Positions 7,085-14,381 of a stretch of DNA of 24,069 nt are shown piece by piece. The notes under the pieces were generated by a model. It saw nothing but the letters and a program-made list of their open reading frames with translations, searched no databases and was not told the origin of the DNA. Made by a program: the position numbers and the translations under genes. Source of the DNA: Clostridia bacterium. Lineage in GTDB: Bacteria > Bacillota > Clostridia > Christensenellales > Borkfalkiaceae. The DNA is taken from assembly GCA_017646945.1 (NCBI GenBank), contig JAGCLN010000300.1:1-24069 (forward strand), in the 5' to 3' direction. Position 1 is the first letter of the stretch. Every line of letters begins with the position of its first letter.

Positions 7085-8974
7085 TTATTCAAAATGCTTT
7101 TTAAACAGTTCGCTTGCTATGTAATAGTCAACGCAAGAACGCTTGTTTTCAGGAACGAAATACAAAATCTCTTTTCCTTCGTAAATTTCAAAATCTTCAC
7201 CTGCGCCAAAGAGCAATCTAAATATGTCTTTTAAGGGGAAGAATTTAGTAACTTCCTCGCCGTCACGCGTGCCTTTATAGGTTAAGCCCGTTTTATCAAA
7301 CACGCAAACACCGTCGCCCGACTTTCTCGTACAATGCTTGCCATCTTTTGAAGAGTGCCTAAGTTCTACCTTGCTTTCAAGCTTAAAGGTATCGTCACTA
7401 AGCATTTGCTTTTCCATTTCCGCCTTTTGCCAGTCGTACCACTCGGCAAAGTTGTTAAACGGTTTATTATCAACAAAGCCGTACCTATCGTTAAGCGTTG
7501 CGGTAAAATTACACTTTTGACAAGAAATACTCATCTTGTCCGTTACCATTTGGTACTTAGCGCCACAGGTTGGGCAGGTGGTTAAAATATTTTCTAAGCC
7601 AACCGCAAGCGTTTTTGATTTATAGTGAATTTCAGGCATCGTTTCAAGCCACTTAAACTCATCGTAGTAAAGGGCGGTTTCAATCTTTTGCTTAAACTCT
7701 TCAACGCTTAGCGCCTGAGCTTGCTCTTTGGTTAAAAGCAAATCAAGAGTGGCATTAACTACCGAGCCTTTACGCGCCTTATCGCCCCACTTGGGTTTAG
7801 CAAAATAGTCGCCTTCTAAGTTTACAACGTAGACGGGAACGCCCATCTTTTTAATGAACTTGAAAGTCGATTCCTGTATGCCTTCAAATCTACCTATTGT
7901 AGAAAGCCTTGCTTCCGGCATCATCGCTAAGACTTCGCCGTTTGCTATTACCTTTAAGCAATTGCCCGCGTTTTCAATATCCGATGAGAACATGCTCTTT
8001 GGGAACGCGCCGATTGAACGCAAGAGTTTGCCCACTATTTTATGATAGAAATACAACCTTGCCGCTACGAAATGTGGCCTTTCCTTTTTGAGAATTCGGC
8101 CAGTAAACACAAAGTCTAAGAACGAGCCGTGCGTTGAAAGAACGATTGACGGACGCTCTAACTTGCCAACCTTGTTCACAAGGTTTACCTTCACCTTTCT
8201 ACCAAGCGCGAGTTTAGCGCAAAAATCAGCCGTGTTAAGCACAAAAGCGTTGCACTTTCTAACGCTATTTTTCTTGCGGGATTTCATATAGTCGTTAAGT
8301 TTTTGAAAAAGATAATCTTTCTTTTTGTAAACTATTATTAACAAGATAATTACGGTGATAAACACGCAAAGGGATAAAACCCAACTTGCCGCCCCAGCCA
8401 TATGGCCAAGACCAACGCCTATCGCAACGGACGGTATTGCGCCGAGAACTGTTAAAATTAAGTATTTATGGTATTTCATTCCAAGCGATGCGGCAAAAAT
8501 ACAGATAAGGCCGTAAGGAATTGCCGGAAGAAGATATAAAACGAAGATTATAATTTCCACGCCGTAAGAGTTTTTTGCTTGGTTAAAATCAAAATCGGCG
8601 TTGCACTCGAACCACTCGGTTAAACGGGTTGCGTTCCTTTTGTAAAGGAAATAAATAACCGTGTTGCCCGCCGCAAGACCGATAAGGCAAACTAACCCGC
8701 CTTCTAAGAAGCCGAACATAAGCCCTGAAATAACTTGAACGGGCTCTGCGGGAACGAAAGTTAAAATAACTTGTAGCATTGATAATATAGCAATAGTTAT
8801 ATTGCCCCTTATGCCAAAGCCTTCGTATTCTTCTATATCGAAATCGCCTTTAACAACACTTAAAACAAGTTTAAAGTTCTCGCCGGAAAATAAAAATACG
8901 GCAAGTCCTAAAACTGCAACTGTGAATATTGCTATCGCCAAAATCTTAGATTTTCTGTTTTTAGTTGCTCCCAT
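7085..8974 (-). CDS. Fusion: VTT/DedA-like membrane domain + PlsC-type acyltransferase + zinc ribbon
   Basis: 629-residue membrane protein with three parts. Residues 1-220 hold several hydrophobic segments (about 11-29, 58-90, 92-112, 138-165, 170-215) with the VTT/TVP38-like pattern F-V-P-A-E-P (73-78) and G-x-M-F-G (84-88). Residues about 260-415 resemble a lysophosphatidic-acid-type acyltransferase: HGSFLD gives the HX4D motif (His282, Asp287), and PEARLS (353-358) takes the place of the usual PEGTRS. A CxxC-CxxC zinc ribbon follows (Cys467, 470, 485, 488). VTT proteins include lipid scramblase or transporter families and PlsC proteins acylate lipids, so a coupled lipid-moving and lipid-acylating role at the membrane is a reasonable inference. 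Substrate unknown. The ATG has an AGGAG site, and the gene has its own promoter and terminator. Confidence 0.82.
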   Translation of the reverse strand: MGATKNRKSKILAIAIFTVAVLGLAVFLFSGENFKLVLSVVKGDFDIEEYEGFGIRGNITIAILSMLQVILTFVPAEPVQVISGLMFGFLEGGLVCLIGLAAGNTVIYFLYKRNATRLTEWFECNADFDFNQAKNSYGVEIIIFVLYLLPAIPYGLICIFAASLGMKYHKYLILTVLGAIPSVAIGVGLGHMAGAASWVLSLCVFITVIILLIIVYKKKDYLFQKLNDYMKSRKKNSVRKCNAFVLNTADFCAKLALGRKVKVNLVNKVGKLERPSIVLSTHGSFLDFVFTGRILKKERPHFVAARLYFYHKIVGKLLRSIGAFPKSMFSSDIENAGNCLKVIANGEVLAMMPEARLSTIGRFEGIQESTFKFIKKMGVPVYVVNLEGDYFAKPKWGDKARKGSVVNATLDLLLTKEQAQALSVEEFKQKIETALYYDEFKWLETMPEIHYKSKTLAVGLENILTTCPTCGAKYQMVTDKMSISCQKCNFTATLNDRYGFVDNKPFNNFAEWYDWQKAEMEKQMLSDDTFKLESKVELRHSSKDGKHCTRKSGDGVCVFDKTGLTYKGTRDGEEVTKFFPLKDIFRLLFGAGEDFEIYEGKEILYFVPENKRSCVDYYIASELFKKHFE

Positions 8975-9005
8975 CGGCGCTCCTTTTAAACTTAAACTAA
9001 ACTTA

Positions 9006-9034
9006 ATTATACTCCTTATTTAACAATAAGTCAA
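9006..9034 (-). promoter_or_regulatory. Promoter of the VTT-acyltransferase gene
   Basis: Minus-strand -35 TTGACT (9029-9034), 17-bp spacer, -10 TATAAT (9006-9011, exact consensus). The short leader that follows contains repeated GTTTAA/GTTTAG steps (about 8985-9003) and then the AGGAG site. Confidence 0.82.
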
Positions 9035-9077
9035 ACGATAACAAATTTTCCCCTTGTTTTGTGCGTTTGCAAAATAA

Positions 9078-9105
9078 AAAAAAGGATAAATTGATTACCC
9101 TTTTT
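9078..9105 (-). terminator. Intrinsic terminator after the GH2 gene
   Basis: In the minus direction AAAAAGG...CCTTTTT pair, with a further TAA/TTA inner pairing and one mismatch, followed by a long T run (TTTTTTTTTATTTTG). It lies 4 bp past the GH2 stop codon. The stem is AT-rich but the T tract is strong. Confidence 0.75.
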
Positions 9106-9109
9106 ATTA

Positions 9110-10837
9110 TCATTTAAATTTACTATTGAAAGATTTATACACTTCTTTGTTCGTTTTGATAATGGTTTCTTTACTGATTTTTAAAACTCTATCAAAGGTG
9201 AACAAGCCGTTGATTTCATCTTCAATATCGGTAAGTTGGGTGTAAACGGTGGCGGAAAGACCGCTTTTTTCTATTTCTCTTATGATTTGGGTTTTATAAA
9301 GTTTGGCGTAAGCGTTCTCAAAGTCGCTTGCGTTTTTAAACATTTTGTAGCCGAACTTTTTATCGGTAAATAAATGCTCTATAACGGGCAAACTGTAACC
9401 GCCGAACTCAGTAAGGGCTAAAATTCTTTTTTTATCGTTTTTAAGGCGAACTTTTCTAAAATAGATATGGCGACTTAATAAATCACCACCGCCCTTATCC
9501 TGCCAACCACTTGCGTGGTCGTAAAGCCTTGAAGAATCGCGCTTTCTTAAAATTTCAGTAACTTCAACCGCGTCAAACTGACCCCACGCTTCATTAAAAG
9601 GGGTATAAAGGCAAAGGGAAACGCAGTTGTATAAGGTATCTTGAAGGGCAAACGCTTCTTTATAGTATTGCTCGCGTGATTTAGCGCGCCTACCCATTTT
9701 TTTGTAGTTTTTATCGTTTATGTGAAGGTTGATAAAGGGGGCAAGGATTATTCTATGCGCCTTGTATTTCCCACCGCCGTTAATCATATCTTGCCATACT
9801 AAAACGCCTAAAATATCGCAGTAATAGTACCAAAGTAACGGCTCTACCTTTATATGCTTTCTAAGCATATTAAAACCAAGGTCTTTAACGGCTTTAATTT
9901 CTTTAAACATCGCTTCGTTGGTCTTGGGCGTAAGCATACCCTTTTCGTAATAGCCTTGGTCAAGCAAGCCGTTATGGAAAATGGGCTCGTTGTTTAAAGC
10001 GAAAAGTTTATATCCGTTTTTCTCTATCATTGAGAATTTTCTAAGCCCAAAGTAACTTTCAACCCTATCGCTGTTAAAGGTGAGAATTACTCTATATAAT
10101 TCCGGACAGTCAACCGACCACGGCTTGCACGCCGAAACGTCTAACAAAAGGGAGTTTTCGTTAGACGTTTCGGTTGTAATAACTTCTTCACCATCCATAA
10201 CGGTAACGGTAAAATCGCCGTAACCAACCTTTTTTGGCGTTACTAAAAGTTTTTTATTGTCAAAATCAACGTCAAACTTAACGGACTCTAAGTAAGAGTT
10301 TGGAACGCTCTCTAAAAAAACCGATTGCCAAATACCACTCGTTGCTTTATACCAAATTCCACCGTTTTTATAAACTTGCTTACCCCTACCGTAGATATCG
10401 CTACTCGCATCGTCTTTAACTTCTACGGTTAAAAGGTTCTCTTCGCCGTTTAAAAGGGAAGTTATATCGAAAGTGAACGGATTATAACCACCTGCGTTTT
10501 CGCCTGCTAAACAGCCGTTTACGAACACTTTGCAAACTTGGTCAACCGCGCCAAAGTTTAATAAAACTTTGCCTACGTTAAAATCACTTGGCAAGGTAAA
10601 GGTTTTATTGTATATTAAAGTATCGTTCCCCTTAACTTGTTGCAACACGCCGGACAAATCGCATTCCGGCGAATAAGGAACGTTTATTTTACCGCTTATA
10701 ACCGCGCCGTTCTCTTTTGCAAGCATAAAATCCCAAAGCCCGTTAAGAGAAAGGTAACTATCGCGCCTAAACTGTGGGCGCGGATATTCCGCAAGCGGAA
10801 CGGTATTTTGTTTTTCAAAATAAGGTTTTAGTATCAT
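9110..10837 (-). CDS. Glycoside hydrolase family 2 protein (beta-galactosidase/beta-glucuronidase-like)
   Basis: 575-residue glycosidase with the three core GH2 domains. A sugar-binding jelly roll spans about 15-180 (PRPQFRRDSYLSLNGLWDF at 19-37). An immunoglobulin-like sandwich spans about 185-270. A TIM barrel follows from about 280, with the acid/base in FNEAWGQ (Glu416) and the nucleophile in TEFGG (Glu477). It lacks the extra C-terminal domains of LacZ. No signal peptide is seen, so it is probably cytoplasmic and acts on short beta-linked sugars; specificity cannot be read from sequence. The start is fixed by the ATG at 10835-10837, the only Met before the GH2 domain. It has no Shine-Dalgarno and sits 7 nt below a -10 box, which suggests a leaderless transcript. 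Confidence 0.9.
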   Translation of the reverse strand: MILKPYFEKQNTVPLAEYPRPQFRRDSYLSLNGLWDFMLAKENGAVISGKINVPYSPECDLSGVLQQVKGNDTLIYNKTFTLPSDFNVGKVLLNFGAVDQVCKVFVNGCLAGENAGGYNPFTFDITSLLNGEENLLTVEVKDDASSDIYGRGKQVYKNGGIWYKATSGIWQSVFLESVPNSYLESVKFDVDFDNKKLLVTPKKVGYGDFTVTVMDGEEVITTETSNENSLLLDVSACKPWSVDCPELYRVILTFNSDRVESYFGLRKFSMIEKNGYKLFALNNEPIFHNGLLDQGYYEKGMLTPKTNEAMFKEIKAVKDLGFNMLRKHIKVEPLLWYYYCDILGVLVWQDMINGGGKYKAHRIILAPFINLHINDKNYKKMGRRAKSREQYYKEAFALQDTLYNCVSLCLYTPFNEAWGQFDAVEVTEILRKRDSSRLYDHASGWQDKGGGDLLSRHIYFRKVRLKNDKKRILALTEFGGYSLPVIEHLFTDKKFGYKMFKNASDFENAYAKLYKTQIIREIEKSGLSATVYTQLTDIEDEINGLFTFDRVLKISKETIIKTNKEVYKSFNSKFK

Positions 10838-10844
10838 AGATACT

Positions 10845-10873
10845 ATTATATATGCTTTTTAAAGTTTTGTAAA
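10845..10873 (-). promoter_or_regulatory. GH2 promoter placed to give a leaderless mRNA
   Basis: Minus-strand -35 TTTACA (10868-10873), 17-bp spacer, -10 TATAAT (10845-10850). Only 7 nt separate the -10 from the ATG, so the expected start falls on or one base before the A of the start codon. Confidence 0.72.
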
Positions 10874-10891
10874 GAACAAAGATTACAAATA

Positions 10892-10923
10892 AAAACTCTC
10901 TCAACGATATTTGAGAGAGTTTT
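10892..10923 (-). terminator. Intrinsic terminator downstream of prs
   Basis: A perfect 13-bp stem (10892-10904 with 10911-10923) encloses a 6-nt loop and ends in TTTTT in the minus direction. It follows the 128-bp foldback element after prs and precedes the GH2 promoter. Confidence 0.92.
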
Positions 10924-10952
10924 AAAACAAGTTAAAGTTTTATAAACGAGAG

Positions 10953-11080
10953 TTTTTAGACCTTAGAAGCAAGCAGAACAAGGCTCGCAAAGATTGCAAG
11001 ATGAGATAGACCTTTTTGGTCATCGAAGTTTGCAATCAAAGCAGTAAACGCAGTTATGCACCGCTTATAAGGGATAAAAA
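10953..11080. other. 128-bp imperfect foldback element directly after prs
   Basis: The ends TTTTTA (10953-10958) and TAAAAA (11075-11080) pair, and a long helix runs in to GACC/GGTC around a TTTTT loop (11013-11017). The longest helix is 8 bp (10992-10999 with 11030-11037). On the plus strand, interruptions include tandem GA/GA (10959-10960 with 11073-11074; 11003-11004 with 11025-11026) and single G.A (10966/11067, 10976/11056) mismatches, the same pattern as the element at 6233-6392. The base sequences of the two differ. It touches the prs stop codon. Function unknown. Confidence 0.65.
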
Positions 11081-12034
11081 TTAGTAATTGTTGTAAATGT
11101 CTGACATCTTCTTATCTTGATATACGTTTTCAATGGCTAAGGCGAAGAGTTTAGCTGCGGATAAAACTTCAATTTTATCAATCTTCTTTTCTTCGGGAAG
11201 CGCAACGGTATCAAGAACTACGAGCTTAGTGATGTGCGAATTCTTAATTCTATCTATTGCAGGACCGCTAAATACGGCGTGTGAACAGCAAGCGTAAATT
11301 TCTTTAGCGCCGTTTTTGTAAAGGGCTTCTGCGCCTTGAACGATAGTACCTGCGGTATCAATCATATCGTCTACCATCAAGCACTTTTTACCTTTGATGT
11401 CACCAATGATATTCATTACTTCAAGTTGGTTTGCTTTGGGACGGCGCTTATCGATAATAGCCATTGAGCAACCAAGTTTTGCAGCAACGTTTCTCGCTCT
11501 CGTAACAGAACCAACGTCAGGCGATACAACAACGAAATCATCATCAACTTTATCTTGGAAATATCTAAAGAGAAGGGGGCCACCAACTAAGTGGTCAACG
11601 GGAATATTGAAGAAACCTTGAATTTGAAGCGCGTGAAGGTCCATCGTCAATACTCTATCAGCGCCTGCGGTTTGAATAAGGTCTGCTACAAGTTTAGCGG
11701 TAATCGGGTCTCTCGGTCTTGCTTTTCTATCTTGGCGAGCATATCCAAAATAAGGAATTACCGCCGTGATACGGCCTGCAGATGCACGCTTAACCGCGTC
11801 AATCATAACAAGCATTTCCATTAAGTTATCGTTTACGGGTTGGCAAGTAGATTGAATAATAAATACGTCTCTACCTCTAACCGTTTCGCCAAGATGAACA
11901 TTTATTTCACCGTCACTAAAACGACCAACTTCCGCATTAGCAAGGTCCATTCTGAGTTCTTTTGCAATCGCCTCAGCCAAGTCCCTATTCGAGTTACCAG
12001 CAAAGAGTTTAATCTCTGTTCCGTGTGTTATCAT
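11081..12034 (-). CDS. prs: Ribose-phosphate pyrophosphokinase (PRPP synthetase)
   Basis: Cytoplasmic enzyme that transfers diphosphate from ATP to ribose-5-phosphate, giving PRPP for purine, pyrimidine, histidine, tryptophan and NAD synthesis. The 317 residues match the class I length. Motifs: PYFGYARQDRK (94-104, the flexible catalytic loop), MDLHA (131-135, metal/ATP binding) and the PRPP-binding loop MVDDMIDTAGT (220-230). A strong GGAGG site precedes the ATG. It has its own promoter at 12083-12111. Downstream come a long foldback and then a terminator. Confidence 0.98.
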   Translation of the reverse strand: MITHGTEIKLFAGNSNRDLAEAIAKELRMDLANAEVGRFSDGEINVHLGETVRGRDVFIIQSTCQPVNDNLMEMLVMIDAVKRASAGRITAVIPYFGYARQDRKARPRDPITAKLVADLIQTAGADRVLTMDLHALQIQGFFNIPVDHLVGGPLLFRYFQDKVDDDFVVVSPDVGSVTRARNVAAKLGCSMAIIDKRRPKANQLEVMNIIGDIKGKKCLMVDDMIDTAGTIVQGAEALYKNGAKEIYACCSHAVFSGPAIDRIKNSHITKLVVLDTVALPEEKKIDKIEVLSAAKLFALAIENVYQDKKMSDIYNNY

Positions 12035-12059
12035 AACCCCTCCGTAAAAACATAAAATT

Positions 12060-12079
12060 TATAGGCAATTTAGCCTATA
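12060..12079. promoter_or_regulatory. Small inverted repeat at the prs transcription start
   Basis: TATAGGC (12060-12066) and GCCTATA (12073-12079) form a perfect 7-bp inverted repeat with a 6-nt loop. It begins at about the predicted prs start (about 12076), so it could be an operator or a 5' stem-loop on the mRNA. Confidence 0.45.
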
Positions 12080-12082
12080 TAT

Positions 12083-12111
12083 ATTGTATAAAATAATCGA
12101 CTTAAAGTCAA
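12083..12111 (-). promoter_or_regulatory. prs promoter (SigA-type)
   Basis: Minus-strand -35 TTGACT (12106-12111), 17-bp spacer, -10 TACAAT (12083-12088). No terminator is seen between tadA and this promoter, so some read-through from the rlmH-tadA operon is possible. Confidence 0.8.
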
Positions 12112-12127
12112 TCAAAATATATCCTTT

Positions 12128-12583
12128 TTAAACTTTTCTTTTATCCAAAAAGAACTCTTTTAACAGGTCGCTACACTCTTTTTCTAAGATACCGCCTTCC
12201 GCATCGGTAACGTGATTTAACCCACCTTTGAAAAGTAACCTAAAATTGCTAAACACCGCTCCACTCTTTTTCTCAAACGCACCGAAATACACCTTTTTTA
12301 TCCTTGCGTTCACGATTGCACCGGCACACATAGGACAAGGCTCTAAGGAAACGTACATCTCCGCCCCGTCAAGTCGCCAGTCGCCAAGTTTCTTGCAAGC
12401 GTCTTCTATCGCCAAGATTTCGGCGTGGGCGGTTGCCATACCCTTTTGGTTTCTCATATTAAAGGCGGAAGATAGAACTTCGCCGTCCTTTACGATAACC
12501 GCGCCGATAGGAACTTCGCCGAGTTCCCCCGCCTTTCTCGCTAAATCGAGCGCCATTTTCATATAGTAAAATTTATCTTTCAT
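12128..12583 (-). CDS. tadA: tRNA-specific adenosine deaminase
   Basis: Zinc enzyme that converts adenosine-34 to inosine at the wobble position of tRNA-Arg(ACG). The 151 residues are typical. The catalytic motif HAE (His53, Glu55) and the second zinc motif EPCPMC (Cys83, Cys86) are intact. Its ATG overlaps the rlmH stop by 4 nt (ATGA), and no strong Shine-Dalgarno is present, so translation is probably coupled to rlmH. A general nucleoside deaminase is less likely given the PCPMCAGAI signature. Confidence 0.94.
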   Translation of the reverse strand: MKDKFYYMKMALDLARKAGELGEVPIGAVIVKDGEVLSSAFNMRNQKGMATAHAEILAIEDACKKLGDWRLDGAEMYVSLEPCPMCAGAIVNARIKKVYFGAFEKKSGAVFSNFRLLFKGGLNHVTDAEGGILEKECSDLLKEFFLDKRKV

Positions 12584-13053
12584 TTGTGGTACTTCCCGTC
12601 TTCAAGTATTGTGAACGCGCGGTAAATTTGCTCGGCTAACATAACTCTAAATAAAGTGTGCGGAAAAGTCATATCCGAAACGGACAAAAGTTCGTCTGCC
12701 TTAGCCTTAACAAAATCCGCTATACCGTACGAACCGCCGATAACGAAGGTTATCTCGCCGTACTTATCTTTGAGCGTTTTAAGGTGCGACGCAAGCGATA
12801 AAGAAGAAGTTTTTTTGCCTTCTATTGCTAAAGCAATAACGTAGCCTTTTAACGCTTTTAAAATATCTTCGCCTTCACGCTTTAATATCTCTTGAATTTC
12901 GCCTTGGGTAGGCTCGTTCACAATGTTTTTTTCCTTAACTTCGGTAACGGTTATTTTGGCGTAGCGCGAAAGCCTTTTAACGTATTCGTTAAAACCGCTT
13001 TCAAAGTAATTTTCTTTAATTTTGCCTACTGCAACGATATTGATTTTTACCAT
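12580..13053 (-). CDS. rlmH: 23S rRNA pseudouridine-1915 N3-methyltransferase
   Basis: SPOUT-fold methyltransferase that modifies helix 69 of 23S rRNA using S-adenosylmethionine. The N-terminus MVKINIVAVGKIKE, the SAM-site FVIGGSYGI and the C-terminal MTFPHTLFRVMLAEQIYRAF with final YHK are classic. The 157-residue form starting at 13053 matches the family length and start. A longer in-frame extension to 13077 exists but adds an uncharacteristic octapeptide. The chosen ATG shares a base with the upstream stop (TAATG), indicating coupling with the CPBP protease gene. Confidence 0.96.
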   Translation of the reverse strand: MVKINIVAVGKIKENYFESGFNEYVKRLSRYAKITVTEVKEKNIVNEPTQGEIQEILKREGEDILKALKGYVIALAIEGKKTSSLSLASHLKTLKDKYGEITFVIGGSYGIADFVKAKADELLSVSDMTFPHTLFRVMLAEQIYRAFTILEDGKYHK

Positions 13054-13970
13054 TACGCCACAAGCCCCGCTATCCACATAACTATCGCTACTACTATGCC
13101 TATCGCCGAGCCGAGTAAGAACTTTAACCTAAGTTCGCCTTTGTTAACGGTGTTATCTTCAGGCTTGTCCCCTTTAACAACGAGATAAACTATGCCTAAA
13201 ACGAGCGAAACTAATGCTATCGGCGTTACGATATAAAAAGCAACGCCCGATAACTTTATGCCGAAATAATAATAGTTTAAAATTAGGTATAAGTTGTTTA
13301 CAAAGTGCATTGCTATACAGTAAAGCAAATTCTTGCTATAAAGTATAACGAGCGCGTAGATACAGCCTACTACAAACTGATACGCCGTTTGCGCCGGCGA
13401 CATATGGAATATGGAAAACAACACGCCCGAAAGTATTATTGCAAACCCCGTTCCCGTATGTTTAAGACCGTTAAAAACCAAACCCCTAAACAAGATTTCT
13501 TCAACTACCGAAGGAATTAAGCAAATAAAGATTATACTCGCCAACACACCGCCGAAAGTTTTTGCAGGAACCGTGGGCGCGGTAATCGTTGCGCCGAACT
13601 TTGATAACGCGGTAACGAAAAGGGTGTTAAGTTCCGCCAAGCCGAACATTAAACCAAAGCCGATGAGCGCGGTAGAAATTAGTGAAACTTTGCTTTTTGA
13701 GTAGAAATTGATTGACTTTATCGGCGAAACGCCTTTTTTACGGCGCAAAATACCGATTGCAAGCAAAATTGCAATCGGGCCGATAAGATAATTTAATATG
13801 ATAACGAAGTCCTTTTTTAAAAGTTCTTCCGCATTGCCTAAAAGAGAAAGGGCGATTGAGAATATTATCGTTACAAGCAAAACCGCAACTATTGAAAAAG
13901 AGTATAAAACCCCGCCTTCTTCAGCGGAAAGATTAACGAGTTTTGCATTTTTGTTATATCGCGTATCCAT
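13053..13970 (-). CDS. CPBP-family intramembrane metalloprotease (CAAX protease/bacteriocin-processing type)
   Basis: Polytopic membrane protein of 305 residues with about eight hydrophobic segments. The ABI/CPBP motifs are in place: EEILFRG (Glu157, Glu158, Arg162), FxxxH (His189) and HFVNN (His222, Asn226). Members of this superfamily cleave prenylated or membrane substrates and are used in some bacteria for bacteriocin immunity or signalling; the substrate here is unknown. I chose the ATG at 13970 over an in-frame TTG at 13988 because neither has a Shine-Dalgarno, while a promoter at 13977-14005 would start transcription right at this ATG. It is the first gene of a coupled rlmH-tadA operon. 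Confidence 0.88.
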   Translation of the reverse strand: MDTRYNKNAKLVNLSAEEGGVLYSFSIVAVLLVTIIFSIALSLLGNAEELLKKDFVIILNYLIGPIAILLAIGILRRKKGVSPIKSINFYSKSKVSLISTALIGFGLMFGLAELNTLFVTALSKFGATITAPTVPAKTFGGVLASIIFICLIPSVVEEILFRGLVFNGLKHTGTGFAIILSGVLFSIFHMSPAQTAYQFVVGCIYALVILYSKNLLYCIAMHFVNNLYLILNYYYFGIKLSGVAFYIVTPIALVSLVLGIVYLVVKGDKPEDNTVNKGELRLKFLLGSAIGIVVAIVMWIAGLVA

Positions 13971-13976
13971 ATATAT

Positions 13977-14005
13977 ATAATAACTCAATCAAACGTATTT
14001 TTCAA
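13977..14005 (-). promoter_or_regulatory. Promoter of the CPBP-rlmH-tadA operon, placed to give a leaderless mRNA
   Basis: Minus-strand -35 TTGAAA (14000-14005), 17-bp spacer, -10 TATTAT (13977-13982). Six nucleotides then precede the ATG at 13970, so the start codon is the predicted +1. The -35 region abuts the end of the upstream PRC-barrel gene. Confidence 0.65.
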
Positions 14006-14006
14006 G

Positions 14007-14312
14007 TCAATCGTCGCAAAAACCGTCTTCTTTTTCTTCGCAAGTAAGTTCACAGCACGGCGGTGGCTTAATTTCTTCTCTCGGTCGCTTTAAAAATTCA
14101 ACCAAGATAGCGTCATCGCCGATTTTGATAACGGAATGAAAGGGAATTTCAACGCTTTCGCACGAAAGAAAACCACTCTTTCTTCCGCTTGATATAATCT
14201 TTTCTATCTTACCGCTTTTCTTAGCGAAAACTAAATCGGTGGGTTTTCCTAAATTACTGCCGGTTGATATATCTAAAACTTCTTTCTTTTTTAATTCATT
14301 AAAACTTATCAT
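14007..14312 (-). CDS. PRC-barrel protein of the YlmC/YmxH family, with Cys-rich tail
   Basis: 101-residue protein resembling the YlmC/YmxH sporulation-associated family. It has the pattern EVLDISTGSNLGKPTDLVF (about 11-29) followed by a short beta-barrel and IPFHSVIKIGDDAILVEF (about 56-73). The family is widespread in endospore-forming lineages, but its biochemical role is not settled. The C-terminus has an unusual tail with CC, C and C near the end, which may bind metal. The ATG lacks a Shine-Dalgarno, and a strong promoter is not visible. Start position is therefore only moderately sure. Confidence 0.72.
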   Translation of the reverse strand: MISFNELKKKEVLDISTGSNLGKPTDLVFAKKSGKIEKIISSGRKSGFLSCESVEIPFHSVIKIGDDAILVEFLKRPREEIKPPPCCELTCEEKEDGFCDD

Positions 14313-14348
14313 AGTAAAATATATGATAAATTTTGCCGTAATATAACA

Positions 14349-14376
14349 AAAAACCGCTTCTTTCGAAGCGGTTTTT
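14349..14376 (-). terminator. Intrinsic terminator after the HELSH membrane protein
   Basis: A 12-bp perfect stem (14349-14360 with 14365-14376), GC-rich at its top (CCGCTTC/GAAGCGG), with a four-base loop and a TTTTTT run in the minus direction. It lies 5 bp past the stop codon. Confidence 0.92.
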
Positions 14377-14381
14377 ATCTT

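Noticed and set aside
13054..13077. Longer rlmH start at 13077
   Set aside because: The extra eight residues are foreign to the family, while the ATG at 13053 gives the canonical N-terminus and TAATG coupling.
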